From Bordetella genomosp. 4 (GTDB lineage Bacteria > Pseudomonadota > Gammaproteobacteria > Burkholderiales > Burkholderiaceae_B), in NCBI RefSeq assembly GCF_002261185.1, contig NZ_NEVQ01000023.1, forward strand, positions 124,001 through 188,000: 64,000 nt of DNA. The letters run 5' to 3'. The first letter of the stretch is position 1; the number at the start of each line of letters is the position of its first letter. Shown here piece after piece: positions 25,509 through 35,137 of this stretch. The notes beneath the pieces are model-generated. The model saw nothing but the letters and a program-made list of their open reading frames with translations. It did no database searches and was not told the origin of the DNA. The position numbers and the translations under genes are program-made.

Positions 25509-26921
25509 ATGAAACTTGTCCCCGTTATTTTGTCCGGAGGAGCCGGCACGCGCCTTTGGCCCGTTTCCCGGCAACTGCATCCCAAGCCGTTCATTCGCTT
25601 GGCCGATGGCCAAAGCCTGCTGCAAAAGGCATTCTTGCGGGCAAGCAGCTTATCCGATGTCGCGGAGATCGTTTCAGTCACGAATCGCGACCTGCTATTC
25701 AAAACGGTGGACGAATACCGCGAAACTGGCATCACGGTACCGCGTGGTTTCATTCTAGAGCCCGAGGGCCGCAATACCGCCCCAGCGTTGGCCGCGGCAG
25801 CACTGACCGTGCAAGCCCGCCATGGAGACGATGCCGTCCTGCTGGTGCTCAGCGCCGACCACCTGATTTCCGATGCGGCGGCCTTCAGCGAGGCCGTCAC
25901 CAAAGCGATCACACTGGCCCAGCAAGGCAAGGTCGTCACCTTCGGCATCAAGCCCTCGTCGCCCGAGACCGGTTATGGCTATATCGAGGCCAAAGGCACC
26001 GACGTATTGCGTTTTGTCGAAAAGCCGAACCTGGAAACGGCTACCGAATATGTCAACAGCGGCCGTTATGCCTGGAATGCCGGCATCTTCTGTCTGACGG
26101 CCGGAACCGCCCTGCGCGAACTGCGCAAGCATGCGCCGCAGATCAGCGAGGACGTCGCAGCAGCGCTTGAAACCGGCCGGAAAACGAGCAACGACACAGA
26201 GTTCCAAATCGAACTGGACGCCGACGCCTTCCATCAGGCCGAAGACATCTCGATCGACTACGCCATCATGGAAAAAACCACTGATGCCGCGGTAGTGACG
26301 TGCGACATCGGCTGGAGCGACATCGGCTCATGGAGCGCGTTGGGCGATCTTGCACAAACCGATGGGCAAGGCAACAGCGTCGAAGGCGAAGTCGTCCTGC
26401 ACGACGTCAGTAACTGCTACATCCGCAGCGAGGAGCGCTTGGTAGGCGCGGTCGGCGTGGACAATCTGATCATCGTCGACACGCCCGATGCGTTGCTGGT
26501 GTCCGACAAGACACGCGCCCAAGACGTCAAGGCCCTCGTCAGCCAATTGAAAGGCTCCGGCCACGAAAGCGTCAAGCTGCACCGCACCGTGCACCGTCCT
26601 TGGGGCACCTATACTGTGCTCGAAGACGGTCCGAGCTTTAAAATCAAACGCATCGTCGTCAAGCCAGGCGCCTCACTGTCGCTGCAAATGCACTACCACC
26701 GCAGCGAGCATTGGATCGTCGTGGAAGGCATGGCGCGCGTCGTCAACGGCGATCGCGAAATGCTGGTGGCCAGCAACGAGTCCACGTTCATTCCCGCCGG
26801 CCATAGACATCGGCTTGAAAACCCCGGCAAGATCGACCTCGTGCTGATCGAAGTCCAAAGCGGCTCCTACCTGGCCGAAGACGATATCGTACGGTTCGAA
26901 GACGTCTACGGCCGGTGCTGA
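25509..26921 (+). CDS. manC: Bifunctional mannose-1-phosphate guanylyltransferase / mannose-6-phosphate isomerase
   Basis: 470 residues, the length of the ManC/AlgA/WbpW type. The nucleotidyltransferase domain has VILSGGAGTRLWPVSR (residues 5-20), FVEKPNLETA and WNAGIFCL. The C-terminal cupin has WGTYTVLEDG, VKPGASLSLQMHYHRSEHW and STFIPAGHRHRLENPG, the metal site of type II isomerases. It makes GDP-mannose and heads the rightward O-antigen genes, which suggests mannose or a derivative in the polymer. No phosphomannomutase or GDP-mannose-modifying gene is in the window. Confidence 0.95.
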   Translation: MKLVPVILSGGAGTRLWPVSRQLHPKPFIRLADGQSLLQKAFLRASSLSDVAEIVSVTNRDLLFKTVDEYRETGITVPRGFILEPEGRNTAPALAAAALTVQARHGDDAVLLVLSADHLISDAAAFSEAVTKAITLAQQGKVVTFGIKPSSPETGYGYIEAKGTDVLRFVEKPNLETATEYVNSGRYAWNAGIFCLTAGTALRELRKHAPQISEDVAAALETGRKTSNDTEFQIELDADAFHQAEDISIDYAIMEKTTDAAVVTCDIGWSDIGSWSALGDLAQTDGQGNSVEGEVVLHDVSNCYIRSEERLVGAVGVDNLIIVDTPDALLVSDKTRAQDVKALVSQLKGSGHESVKLHRTVHRPWGTYTVLEDGPSFKIKRIVVKPGASLSLQMHYHRSEHWIVVEGMARVVNGDREMLVASNESTFIPAGHRHRLENPGKIDLVLIEVQSGSYLAEDDIVRFEDVYGRC

Positions 26922-26955
26922 ACTATACGCACGGAACGGCTTGTTTACCCCCCAA

Positions 26956-26976
26956 GGCTCCAAACGGAGCCGCTAT
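26956..26976 (+). terminator. Short stem-loop after manC
   Basis: GGCTCC (26956-26961), an AAAC loop, then GGAGCC (26966-26971), with a weak pyrimidine tail. It is a possible attenuator between manC and the wzm operon. Confidence 0.35.
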
Positions 26977-27074
26977 TCTTTGTAGTATCCCGGTAGTCAT
27001 CGCGCTCGAGCATCGCGAAAGACCCGTGCCGCTCCCGTGCGCTCATCTGTAATGCTTATCGCACCAAGAACACT

Positions 27075-27860
27075 ATGCTAAGAGCCCTGTACGCCTACCG
27101 CGGCTTCATACTCGGCAATATCAAACGCGAATTCCAGTCGAGATACCAGAACTCGCTGCTGGGCGCGGCCTGGAATGTCATCAATCCGCTGGCGATGATT
27201 CTGATCTACACCGTGATCTTTTCCGGTGTGATGCGGGCAAAACTGCCCGGCGCCAATACGACGTTCGCCTACAGCGTATATTTGTGCGCCGGTGTGTTGA
27301 CCTGGGGCTTGTTCACCGAAATCGTCGGCCGCTCGCAAAACGTATTTCTCGACAATGCCAACCTGCTGAAGAAGATCAACTTCCCCAGATTGTGCCTGCC
27401 TGTCACCATTCTGGGCAGCGCCATTCTGAACTTCTGCATTATTTTCGGCCTGTTCGTCGCATTTCTGATCATCAGCGGCAACTTTCCCGGCCTGGTATTC
27501 CTGGCGCTGATTCCCATACTGGCCATCCTGATCGTGTTCGCAATTGGCCTGGGCATGACGCTGGGAGTCATGAATGTGTTCTTTCGCGACGTGGGCCAGT
27601 TTTTTGGGATCTTCCTGCAATTCTGGTTCTGGCTCACCCCCATCGTCTATCCTCGCAACGTCATTCCGGAACGCTTCCAGCATTTGCTCGAGTTCAACCC
27701 CATGGCAGGCGTCGTCGGTGCCTGCCAGACCATCCTGGTCGAACATCGCTACCCGTCCTGGTCCAGTCTTTTGCCCTGCGCAATCCTGGGCATCGTGCTC
27801 TGCTTTATTGGCATGAACCTGTTCCGTAAACACGTCGGCGAAATGGTGGATGAACTGTAA
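27075..27860 (+). CDS. wzm: Wzm, ABC-2 permease for O-antigen export
   Basis: 261 residues with six predicted helices. IKREFQSRYQNSLLGAAWNVINPLAMILIY is shortened here to its core (SLLGAAWNVINP), the ABC-2 polysaccharide permease signature, with WFWLTPIVYP near residue 185. It forms the inner-membrane channel for a lipid-linked polysaccharide. The stop TAA overlaps the wzt ATG by one base. Confidence 0.94.
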   Translation: MLRALYAYRGFILGNIKREFQSRYQNSLLGAAWNVINPLAMILIYTVIFSGVMRAKLPGANTTFAYSVYLCAGVLTWGLFTEIVGRSQNVFLDNANLLKKINFPRLCLPVTILGSAILNFCIIFGLFVAFLIISGNFPGLVFLALIPILAILIVFAIGLGMTLGVMNVFFRDVGQFFGIFLQFWFWLTPIVYPRNVIPERFQHLLEFNPMAGVVGACQTILVEHRYPSWSSLLPCAILGIVLCFIGMNLFRKHVGEMVDEL

Positions 27861-29089
27861 TGGGTGCTATCGTCGTCAAGAACGTAGGCAAGGCCTACAA
27901 GGATTATCCAACCCGCTGGCACCGGCTCGCAGAATGGATCTTGCCTGGGTCGCGTAAGCGTCACAGCCTGAAATGGGTGCTCCAGGATATTGATTTCACC
28001 GTCGCGCCCGGCGAGGCGGTAGGCATCATTGGGTTCAACGGGGCGGGCAAGAGCACACTGCTCAAGATGATCACGGGCACTACACAACCGACCACGGGTT
28101 CCATTTCCTTGTCGGGCCGGGTTGCCGCCATGCTGGAGCTAGGCATGGGCTTTCACCCGGACTTCACCGGACGCCAAAATGTTTATATGGCGGGGCAGCT
28201 TCTGGGTTATTCAGGCGAACAGATCAACGGCCTGATGAACGACATTGAGGCCTTTGCGGAAATCGGCGAATACATCGACATGCCGGTACGCGTCTATTCC
28301 AGCGGCATGCAGGTCCGGCTCGCATTCAGCGTGGCCACGGCTGTCCGCCCCGACATCCTGATCATCGACGAAGCCCTATCGGTGGGCGATGCTTATTTCC
28401 AGCACAAAAGCTTCGACCGGATTCGTGAATTCCGTGCGCAAGGCACCACCTTGCTGCTGGTATCTCACGACAAGCAAGCCATCCAGAGCATCTGCGACCG
28501 CGCCATTCTGTTAAATCAGGGCAATATCGCTCACGAGGGCAAGCCCGAAGCCGTCATGGACTACTACAACGCCCTGCTCGCGCAGCGGGAAGGGCACTTG
28601 ATAGAAATCAAGCAGACCGAACTCGAGGACGGTACGCTGCAAACCGTGTCCGGAACTGGCGAGGCGACAGTCAGCGAGATAGCCTTGATCAACGAAAAGG
28701 GCGTCGCTGCCCAGACGCTGAATGTGGGCGAGAAAGTTCGCCTGCGTATTCAAGTCGACGTACGCAAAGATCTCAAAACCTTGATTCTGGGCTACGGTAT
28801 CAAAGACCGATTGGGACAAGTCATGTACGGCACAAATACGGCGCATACGCGTCAACCCGTCAACGACGTCCGTGCCGGACAACGCCTTACCTATGATTGT
28901 GATTTTCCGCTCAACCTTGGCCCAGGTACGTATTCCATTCAGACCGCCCTGGTGAACAGCGAAACCCACCTCGATGAAAATTACGAGTGGCGCGATCTGG
29001 CCCTGGTATTCCAGATCGTCAACATGGACAAAACCGATTTCATCGGCAGTTCATGGCTGGAGCCCAAGATAGGAATCTCATTGAAATGA
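27860..29089 (+). CDS. wzt: Wzt, ABC ATPase with a C-terminal O-antigen-binding domain
   Basis: 409 residues. The N-terminal ATPase has Walker A (GFNGAGKSTLLK), the signature YSSGMQVRLAFS, Walker B (ILIIDEALSVGD) and switch His (LLVSHD). Residues about 255-409 form an extra beta-rich domain, as in Wzt proteins that recognise a cap at the non-reducing end of the chain. That matches a cap-dependent export system. The gene overlaps the next by 4 bp (ATGA). Confidence 0.94.
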   Translation: MGAIVVKNVGKAYKDYPTRWHRLAEWILPGSRKRHSLKWVLQDIDFTVAPGEAVGIIGFNGAGKSTLLKMITGTTQPTTGSISLSGRVAAMLELGMGFHPDFTGRQNVYMAGQLLGYSGEQINGLMNDIEAFAEIGEYIDMPVRVYSSGMQVRLAFSVATAVRPDILIIDEALSVGDAYFQHKSFDRIREFRAQGTTLLLVSHDKQAIQSICDRAILLNQGNIAHEGKPEAVMDYYNALLAQREGHLIEIKQTELEDGTLQTVSGTGEATVSEIALINEKGVAAQTLNVGEKVRLRIQVDVRKDLKTLILGYGIKDRLGQVMYGTNTAHTRQPVNDVRAGQRLTYDCDFPLNLGPGTYSIQTALVNSETHLDENYEWRDLALVFQIVNMDKTDFIGSSWLEPKIGISLK

Positions 29090-30333
29090 ATCTCGTGTCT
29101 TACGCGCAGAACCTCGAAGACATCATGCTCTGGCGAGCGTTGAAATCTGTCTCCGAAGGCTTCTACATCGACGTTGGTGCCAACGACCCGGAAACGGACT
29201 CCGTTACCAAGCTGTTCTACGATAGAGGCTGGCATGGCATCAATATCGAGCCACTGCAGCAGCACTTGAAAAAACTGCGGGCTGACCGGCCGCGTGACAT
29301 CAATCTGGGTTGCGGCGCTGGCGCTGAACCCGGCCAGCTAAAGATCTGGGAAAGCAATGTGCGCGGTTGGGCAACCATGGATGCCGAGGTAGCGGCGCGC
29401 CATGAAGCAGAGGGCAACAAGGGTCAATGGCATACCGTCGATGTCCGCACGCTCGCGGATATCTGTGCCGAACATGGGCCTGCCGACATTCATTTCCTGA
29501 AGATAGACGTCGAAGGATTCGAGTACGAAGTCCTGCGCGGCATGGATTTTACGCGCTTTCGTCCATGGATCGTGGTGGCCGAGGCCACTCTGCCAAATTC
29601 CAGAATCGAGAGCTACGCGCAATGGGAAACCCTGCTCCTGCAAGCAGGCTATCTGCATGCCTATTCCGACGGGCTGAACCGCTTTTACGTGGCCAACGAA
29701 CATCAGGATCTACTCGAGGCCCTGAAATACCCGCCTAATGTCTTTGATGCCTTCAATACGGCTAAAACACAGGCGTTGCACGACTGGGCGCTGGACAACG
29801 AGGCCCGTATCAAGGTGCTGCAGCAACAGGTCGAACAAATGAGTTCGGAGGCTGCTGCATTGAATGAGCGGCTGACTACGCAAACTGCGACGCTGAGCGA
29901 GCAGCTAGCTCAACGCGATGCAAAGCTCGATGCGCTGTCGGCCGATCTGGCTGAACGCGAGGCACGGCTGGCCGACATGTTCTACAGCACCTCATGGAGA
30001 GTGACCGCACCGTTACGCTGGCTGGGTATCCAGCGTACCCGACTGCAAGAACAAGGTCTGAAAAGCCGGTTACGCCGGGGAGCGGTCCAAGCCGCGCGCC
30101 TGGGCATCCGATTCGTACGTGCGCGCCCCGGACTGCGCAGCGCCCTGGCCCGCCTCGCCCATAAAACCGGCCTGTATGGTCCGTTGTTTCGCCTGTATAG
30201 CCGCATGAGCCAGGCCACGGCAGCCGATTTTTCACCGCACTTCGTGACACCGCCTGCCGACGCGCTGCTGACGCCGCGCGGCCGACGCGTCTACAACGAC
30301 CTGCTGCAAACCCTGCGCAAGGAGAATCACTGA
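29086..30333 (+). CDS. FkbM-type methyltransferase with a coiled-coil tail, possible O-antigen capping and chain-length enzyme
   Basis: 415 residues from ATG 29086, overlapping the wzt stop. Residues about 1-225 are an FkbM methyltransferase (FYIDVGANDPETDSVTKLFY for SAM binding, IHFLKIDVEGFEYEVLRGMD). Residues about 230-300 are a heptad-rich coiled coil (VLQQQVEQMSSEAAALNERL onward), followed by STSWRVTAPLRWLG and a basic C-terminus. By analogy with WbdD of E. coli O9a, where a methylating cap enzyme is tied to a coiled-coil ruler, it may stop polymerisation and set chain length. That function is inferred. It overlaps the next gene by one base. Confidence 0.8.
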   Translation: MNLVSYAQNLEDIMLWRALKSVSEGFYIDVGANDPETDSVTKLFYDRGWHGINIEPLQQHLKKLRADRPRDINLGCGAGAEPGQLKIWESNVRGWATMDAEVAARHEAEGNKGQWHTVDVRTLADICAEHGPADIHFLKIDVEGFEYEVLRGMDFTRFRPWIVVAEATLPNSRIESYAQWETLLLQAGYLHAYSDGLNRFYVANEHQDLLEALKYPPNVFDAFNTAKTQALHDWALDNEARIKVLQQQVEQMSSEAAALNERLTTQTATLSEQLAQRDAKLDALSADLAEREARLADMFYSTSWRVTAPLRWLGIQRTRLQEQGLKSRLRRGAVQAARLGIRFVRARPGLRSALARLAHKTGLYGPLFRLYSRMSQATAADFSPHFVTPPADALLTPRGRRVYNDLLQTLRKENH

Positions 30334-33300
30334 TGCGCCTGCTGATCGACATGCAGGGTGCGCAGACTGAAAGCCGATTCCGCGGAATCGGCCGTTATAC
30401 CGTCTTGATCGCCCAAGCCATTGCCAAGTTGCGCGGTGAACATGAACTGATCTTGCTCGTCAATGACTTGTTCCCGGAAACCATCGAACCTATCAAGGCC
30501 GCCTTTAAGGATCTGGTGCCGGCCAGCCACGTACTGACTTGGCAAACAGCCGGCCCGGTACATGAACGCGACCCTGGCAACACACCGCGGCGCCTGGCCG
30601 CCGAAAAGCTCCGCACGATTTTTCTGCAGGCGTTGGATCCCGACGTCATATTCATTCCGAGCCTGTTTGAAGGCTACGTCGATGACGCCGTCACGGGCCT
30701 CGAGGCCGACTTGGGTATACCCGTGGTTGTCACTATCCACGACCTGATTCCGCTGAGCAATGCAGCGTACTATCTGGATCCCAATCCGACGTACAAACAG
30801 TTCTATCAACGCAAAATCGACACCCTGCAGGCGGCGACAGGGTGGGTAGCCGTATCGGAATACTCGCGTCAGGAAGCTTGCGCGGCGCTGCGCTTGGATC
30901 CGCAACGGGTGATTTGCTCGCTTGAGGGATGCGCACCTGTCTTCCATCAACCCGCTACTTCCAGTGCGGCACAAGACCAGGCATTCCTGCGCGGTTACGA
31001 CATTCATCGCGACTTCTTGCTCTACTCGGGTGGAGCGGATGAACGCAAGAACCTACCCCGGCTTGTACGCGCCTACGCGTTGCTGGACGCCTCTACGCGC
31101 CAAAGTCACCAATTAGTCTTGGCCGGCAAGATGCCGCAAGGTGATATCGACAACTTGCGCCGCATCGCCGCGCAATCCGGCCTGCAAGATCAAGAAGTCG
31201 TATTTACCGGCTATGTGAATGACGACGAATTGGCTCAGCTGTATCGCTGTTGCAAGCTGTACGTGTTTCCCTCGTGGCAAGAAGGTTTTGGCCTGCCCGC
31301 GCTGGAGGCAATGGCTTGCGGTGCAGCAGTCATCGGCTCCAATACCAGCAGCTTGCCTGAGGTCATCGGCAATCCCGATGCACTGTTCAATCCCTTGGAC
31401 GAACAGTCGATAGCCGAATGCATACGCATCACGCTCGGAGATCCCGGGCGCCTGCAAGCGTTGCGCGAGTGGGGACGACAGCGCGCACAGAAATTCTCAT
31501 GGGAAGCTGCGGGCCAACTCACGTTGGAGTTCTTGCAACGCATGGCTCGTCGCGACGGCCCGGCCGCCTCCTGGGCAGCTCGCCAACAAGCGGCTGAGAC
31601 TCGCTACCGTGCCCTGCTGGAGGCGATCAGCGCCATTCACCGCGCAACCCCCTTCGAGGACCGCGATCTCAAGCTGCTGGCCAATGCCATTGCGCACAAT
31701 ATGGCCGTCGCCGAAGACTTCTTTCGAGCAGGCGCACTGCCACAACGCATCGACTGGCGCATCGAAGGGCCTTTCGACAGCTCGTACAGCCTGGCGATCA
31801 TGAATCGTGAGCTGGCTCGCGCCCTGTCTGCGTTGGGACACGACGTCAGTCTGCACTCCACCGAAGGACCGGGCGATTTCGAGCCCGATGCCAACTTCCT
31901 CGAACACAATCCCGATCTGGCAACGATGCACGAGCGGGCCGTCGCTCAGCCGCACAGCAGTGCCTGGGTCGCCAGCCGTAATCTCTACCCTCCCCGAGTC
32001 GACGACATGCAGGCGAGGCTGAATCTGATGCATCTCTATGCATGGGAAGAATCCGGTTATCCGCTGGACTGGATCGACGCATTCAACGTCAGTCTGCAAG
32101 GCATGTCAGTCGTCTCGAAGCATGTGCACAAAGTCATGGTCGACAATGGCCTGAACGTACCTTGTGTCGTGTCCGGTAACGGTGTGGACCACTGGAACCG
32201 CATCGAGGCCGAAACCGGTGCGGCGACACTAGCCGACGCCGGATTCCGCTTCCTGCACGTCTCGTCGTGCTTTCCACGCAAAGGCGTCCAGGCCATGCTA
32301 GCAGCATATGGCCAGGCCTTTACAGCGCAAGATGATGTCGTGCTGGTCATCAAGACCTTCGCCAATCCGCACAACGAAGTCCACGATTGGTTGGCCCAGG
32401 CCCGCGCAGCGCAACCGTCGTATCCCAAGGTGCAGATTATCGAGGCCGACCTGAGCGATGCGCAGCTCAAGGGGTTGTACCAACAATGTCATGCGCTGCT
32501 TGCCCCGAGCAAAGCCGAGGGCTTTGGCCTGCCTCTGGCCGAGGCCATGCTATCCGGCTTGCCAGTCGTTACGACGGCATGGAGCGGACAGCTGGAGTTC
32601 TGCACGCCGGAAACTGCATGGTTGGTCGATTACGACTTTGAATATGCGCAAAGCCACCTGGGCATCTTTGACTCTGTATGGGCAAACCCCAAGATAGACG
32701 CCTTGCGCGACGCCATACGAGACGTTTACGAAGCATCTGCCGAAACACGCCAAGCGCGCGTGAATCGCGGCCGCGAATTGCTGCTGTCGCGTTTTTCCTG
32801 GCAGGACGTTGCCGGCCGCATTGTGCGCAATGCCCGTGACAGCGCGGTGGCGCAAGCTTCGCCCGCGCCTCGTATCGGCTGGATCACGACCTGGAACACG
32901 CGCTGCGGAATTGCCACCTACTCGGAACACCTGCTGCATTGCTTGCCCGCACACGTCCAAGTGTTGGCTGCTCGCAACCCTGAACTCATCGCCCGCGACG
33001 GCGAGAACGTATCGCGCTGCTGGGACGCCGCCGAACATGAAACACTGGCGGAACTCTCGGCCCAAATCGAAGCACGCAACCTGGATACGTTGGTCGTGCA
33101 GTTCAACTATGGCTTTTTCAATCTGGAGAACTTGGCACGCTTCCTTCAGGCGCAATGCGATGCTGGGCGTGTTGTCACCGTCGTCATGCATGCCACGGTG
33201 GATCCCGCGCACGTGCCACACAAAAAGCTGGCCATTTTGCGCGATGCGCTGAGCCGCTGTGCGCGCGTCATCGTGCATGCGCTGGGCGATCTGAATCGCC

Positions 33301-33992
33301 TGAAACAATTAGACCTGGTAGACAACGTCATGCTGTTTCCGCACGGCATCGCAGTGGACGACGACGCTTTGCAGGCCACTGCCAGCCGCCCCGACAGCAA
33401 GAGCGAAATCGTGCTGGGAAGCTATGGTTTTTTCCTGCCCCACAAGGGCTTGATCGAGTTGATCGAGGCGGTGGACATCATGCGCCGCGCTGGCCTGGCA
33501 GTCCGGCTGCGCATGGTCAACGCCGAATATCCGGCACCGGAATCGACCGAGCTGATACGCCAAGCCCGTGCCCGCATCGCCGAGTTGAATCTGGGAGATC
33601 ACGTCGAACTGCACACTGACTTCCTCCCCGATGCGCAAAGCCTGGCGCTGCTGCGTGGCACGGACATCATGCTGTACCCGTATCAAAAGACAGGCGAATC
33701 GGCCAGCGGCGCGGTGCGCTATGGTCTGGCAGTGGGCAAACCCGTCGTCGTGACCCCTCTATCCATCTTTGACGATCTGGGCGATTCGGTTTTCCGACTC
33801 TCGGGCATCGCCCCGGCGGATATCGCCCGCGGGTTGGAAACGCTGTTGCGCGATATCGCCCAAAACCGGAATCACGTGCAACGCACTCTGGACATGGCCA
33901 CACGCTGGCGCGCCGATCACCGCTATGAGCGCCTGGCTCGGCGACTGTATGGCACGCTCTGCGCCTTGTCGTGTACGAGGGCCGGTCAATGA
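30333..33992 (+). CDS. Three-domain GT4 glycosyltransferase, probable O-antigen polymerising enzyme
   Basis: 1219 residues with three GT4-like units. Unit 1 (about 1-400) has RGIGRYTVLIAQAIAKL, SGGADERKNLPRLVRAYALL and EGFGLPALE. Unit 2 (about 440-830) has SSCFPRKGVQAMLAAYGQAF and EGFGLPLAE. Unit 3 (about 845-1219) has TRCGIATYSEHLL and GSYGFFLPHKGLIELIEAVD, but its E-x7-E motif appears incomplete (ESASGAVRY). Such fused enzymes (WbdA, WbdB, MtfB type) build mannans from GDP-mannose on the cytoplasmic face. The manC, wzm and wzt genes around it support this. Overlap with the next gene is 4 bp. Confidence 0.88.
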   Translation: MRLLIDMQGAQTESRFRGIGRYTVLIAQAIAKLRGEHELILLVNDLFPETIEPIKAAFKDLVPASHVLTWQTAGPVHERDPGNTPRRLAAEKLRTIFLQALDPDVIFIPSLFEGYVDDAVTGLEADLGIPVVVTIHDLIPLSNAAYYLDPNPTYKQFYQRKIDTLQAATGWVAVSEYSRQEACAALRLDPQRVICSLEGCAPVFHQPATSSAAQDQAFLRGYDIHRDFLLYSGGADERKNLPRLVRAYALLDASTRQSHQLVLAGKMPQGDIDNLRRIAAQSGLQDQEVVFTGYVNDDELAQLYRCCKLYVFPSWQEGFGLPALEAMACGAAVIGSNTSSLPEVIGNPDALFNPLDEQSIAECIRITLGDPGRLQALREWGRQRAQKFSWEAAGQLTLEFLQRMARRDGPAASWAARQQAAETRYRALLEAISAIHRATPFEDRDLKLLANAIAHNMAVAEDFFRAGALPQRIDWRIEGPFDSSYSLAIMNRELARALSALGHDVSLHSTEGPGDFEPDANFLEHNPDLATMHERAVAQPHSSAWVASRNLYPPRVDDMQARLNLMHLYAWEESGYPLDWIDAFNVSLQGMSVVSKHVHKVMVDNGLNVPCVVSGNGVDHWNRIEAETGAATLADAGFRFLHVSSCFPRKGVQAMLAAYGQAFTAQDDVVLVIKTFANPHNEVHDWLAQARAAQPSYPKVQIIEADLSDAQLKGLYQQCHALLAPSKAEGFGLPLAEAMLSGLPVVTTAWSGQLEFCTPETAWLVDYDFEYAQSHLGIFDSVWANPKIDALRDAIRDVYEASAETRQARVNRGRELLLSRFSWQDVAGRIVRNARDSAVAQASPAPRIGWITTWNTRCGIATYSEHLLHCLPAHVQVLAARNPELIARDGENVSRCWDAAEHETLAELSAQIEARNLDTLVVQFNYGFFNLENLARFLQAQCDAGRVVTVVMHATVDPAHVPHKKLAILRDALSRCARVIVHALGDLNRLKQLDLVDNVMLFPHGIAVDDDALQATASRPDSKSEIVLGSYGFFLPHKGLIELIEAVDIMRRAGLAVRLRMVNAEYPAPESTELIRQARARIAELNLGDHVELHTDFLPDAQSLALLRGTDIMLYPYQKTGESASGAVRYGLAVGKPVVVTPLSIFDDLGDSVFRLSGIAPADIARGLETLLRDIAQNRNHVQRTLDMATRWRADHRYERLARRLYGTLCALSCTRAGQ

Positions 33993-35137
33993 AGGTGGTG
34001 CTGTCGATCGATTCGATCCGTTACCCCTTGACTGGCATCGGTCGCTACACCTATGAGTTGGCGCATCAACTCGCCTTGCTGCCTGCGATTTCCGAACTGC
34101 TGTTGATGCGCAACTTCGGATTCACCACCGACCTGCCCGGCGAGCAAGACACGCCCCCGCGCGTCGCAATGGACTGGCGCGGCATGCTGCTGAAGAATCC
34201 GTTGAGCCGCGGCCTCATCCGCGCCATGCTTCCCACGCTGCGAGGCCGTGCGCTGCGCCGTCACCAAGGCGCCGTCTATCACGGCCCGAACTTTTATCTG
34301 CCGCGCCATAAGGGCCCATCGGTCGCTACGTTTCACGACGTCTCGGTATATAGCTGCGCCCAGTTCCATCCCGCTGAACGGGTGCGCTATATGCGCGGCG
34401 AGATCGAAGACGCGTTGAAACGCGCCACTTTCCTGATTACCCCGTCGGAGTTCGTGCGCAGCGAAGTCATGCAGCTGTTTGGCGTGTCCGCTGACCGGAT
34501 CAGAGCCACACCGCTGGCAGGCTCTCCCGATTTCCGTCCTCGCGATGCGAGCGAGACCCGCTCGGTCCTGACGCCCTTGGGATTGACTCACAACGAATAC
34601 ACCCTATTCGTGGGAACGGTGGAGCCCCGCAAGAACATTAGCGCCCTGCTCGATGCCTACGAAGGACTGCCCGAGTCAATGCGCCTACGTTGGCCATTGA
34701 TTCTGGCGGGCCACAAGGGCTGGTCCAGCGAAACGCTGCATGCCCGACTACGCCAGGCCGAAGCGGCTGGCTGGCTGCGTTATCTGGACTATCTACCCAA
34801 CCAGCAACTCGCGACCTTATTTGCCGGGGCGCGGCTTTTCGTGTTTCCCTCGCTATACGAAGGCTTTGGATTACCAGTACTCGAAGCCATGAAATCCGGT
34901 GTGCCGATCGTGTGCTCAGACCGCGCATCATTGCCAGAAGTCGCCGGCCCGGGTGCGCTGATGTTCGAGGCGGAAGATATCGCCGCACAACGCGAATGCA
35001 TCGTACGCGGTCTGGAAGACGAAGACTGGCGCCGCAGAGAAGTCAGTCGCAGCCTGGCGCACGCCTCGCAATTCAGTTGGGAGCGTTGCGCTCGTCAGAC
35101 CGTTGAAATCTATGCCGAAGCACGGCGGTTGGCTTGA
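33989..35137 (+). CDS. GT4 glycosyltransferase
   Basis: 382 residues from ATG 33989 (ATGA overlap with the previous stop). PLTGIGRYTYELAHQLALL lies at the N-terminus, FVGTVEPRKNISALLDAY in the middle and FPSLYEGFGLPVLEAMKSG as the nucleotide-sugar motif. It is likely a mannosyltransferase or adaptor transferase of the O-antigen, though the sugar and linkage cannot be read from sequence. It is last in the rightward operon, and its 3' end overlaps the convergent glycosyltransferase gene by 28 bp. Confidence 0.88.
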   Translation: MKVVLSIDSIRYPLTGIGRYTYELAHQLALLPAISELLLMRNFGFTTDLPGEQDTPPRVAMDWRGMLLKNPLSRGLIRAMLPTLRGRALRRHQGAVYHGPNFYLPRHKGPSVATFHDVSVYSCAQFHPAERVRYMRGEIEDALKRATFLITPSEFVRSEVMQLFGVSADRIRATPLAGSPDFRPRDASETRSVLTPLGLTHNEYTLFVGTVEPRKNISALLDAYEGLPESMRLRWPLILAGHKGWSSETLHARLRQAEAAGWLRYLDYLPNQQLATLFAGARLFVFPSLYEGFGLPVLEAMKSGVPIVCSDRASLPEVAGPGALMFEAEDIAAQRECIVRGLEDEDWRRREVSRSLAHASQFSWERCARQTVEIYAEARRLA

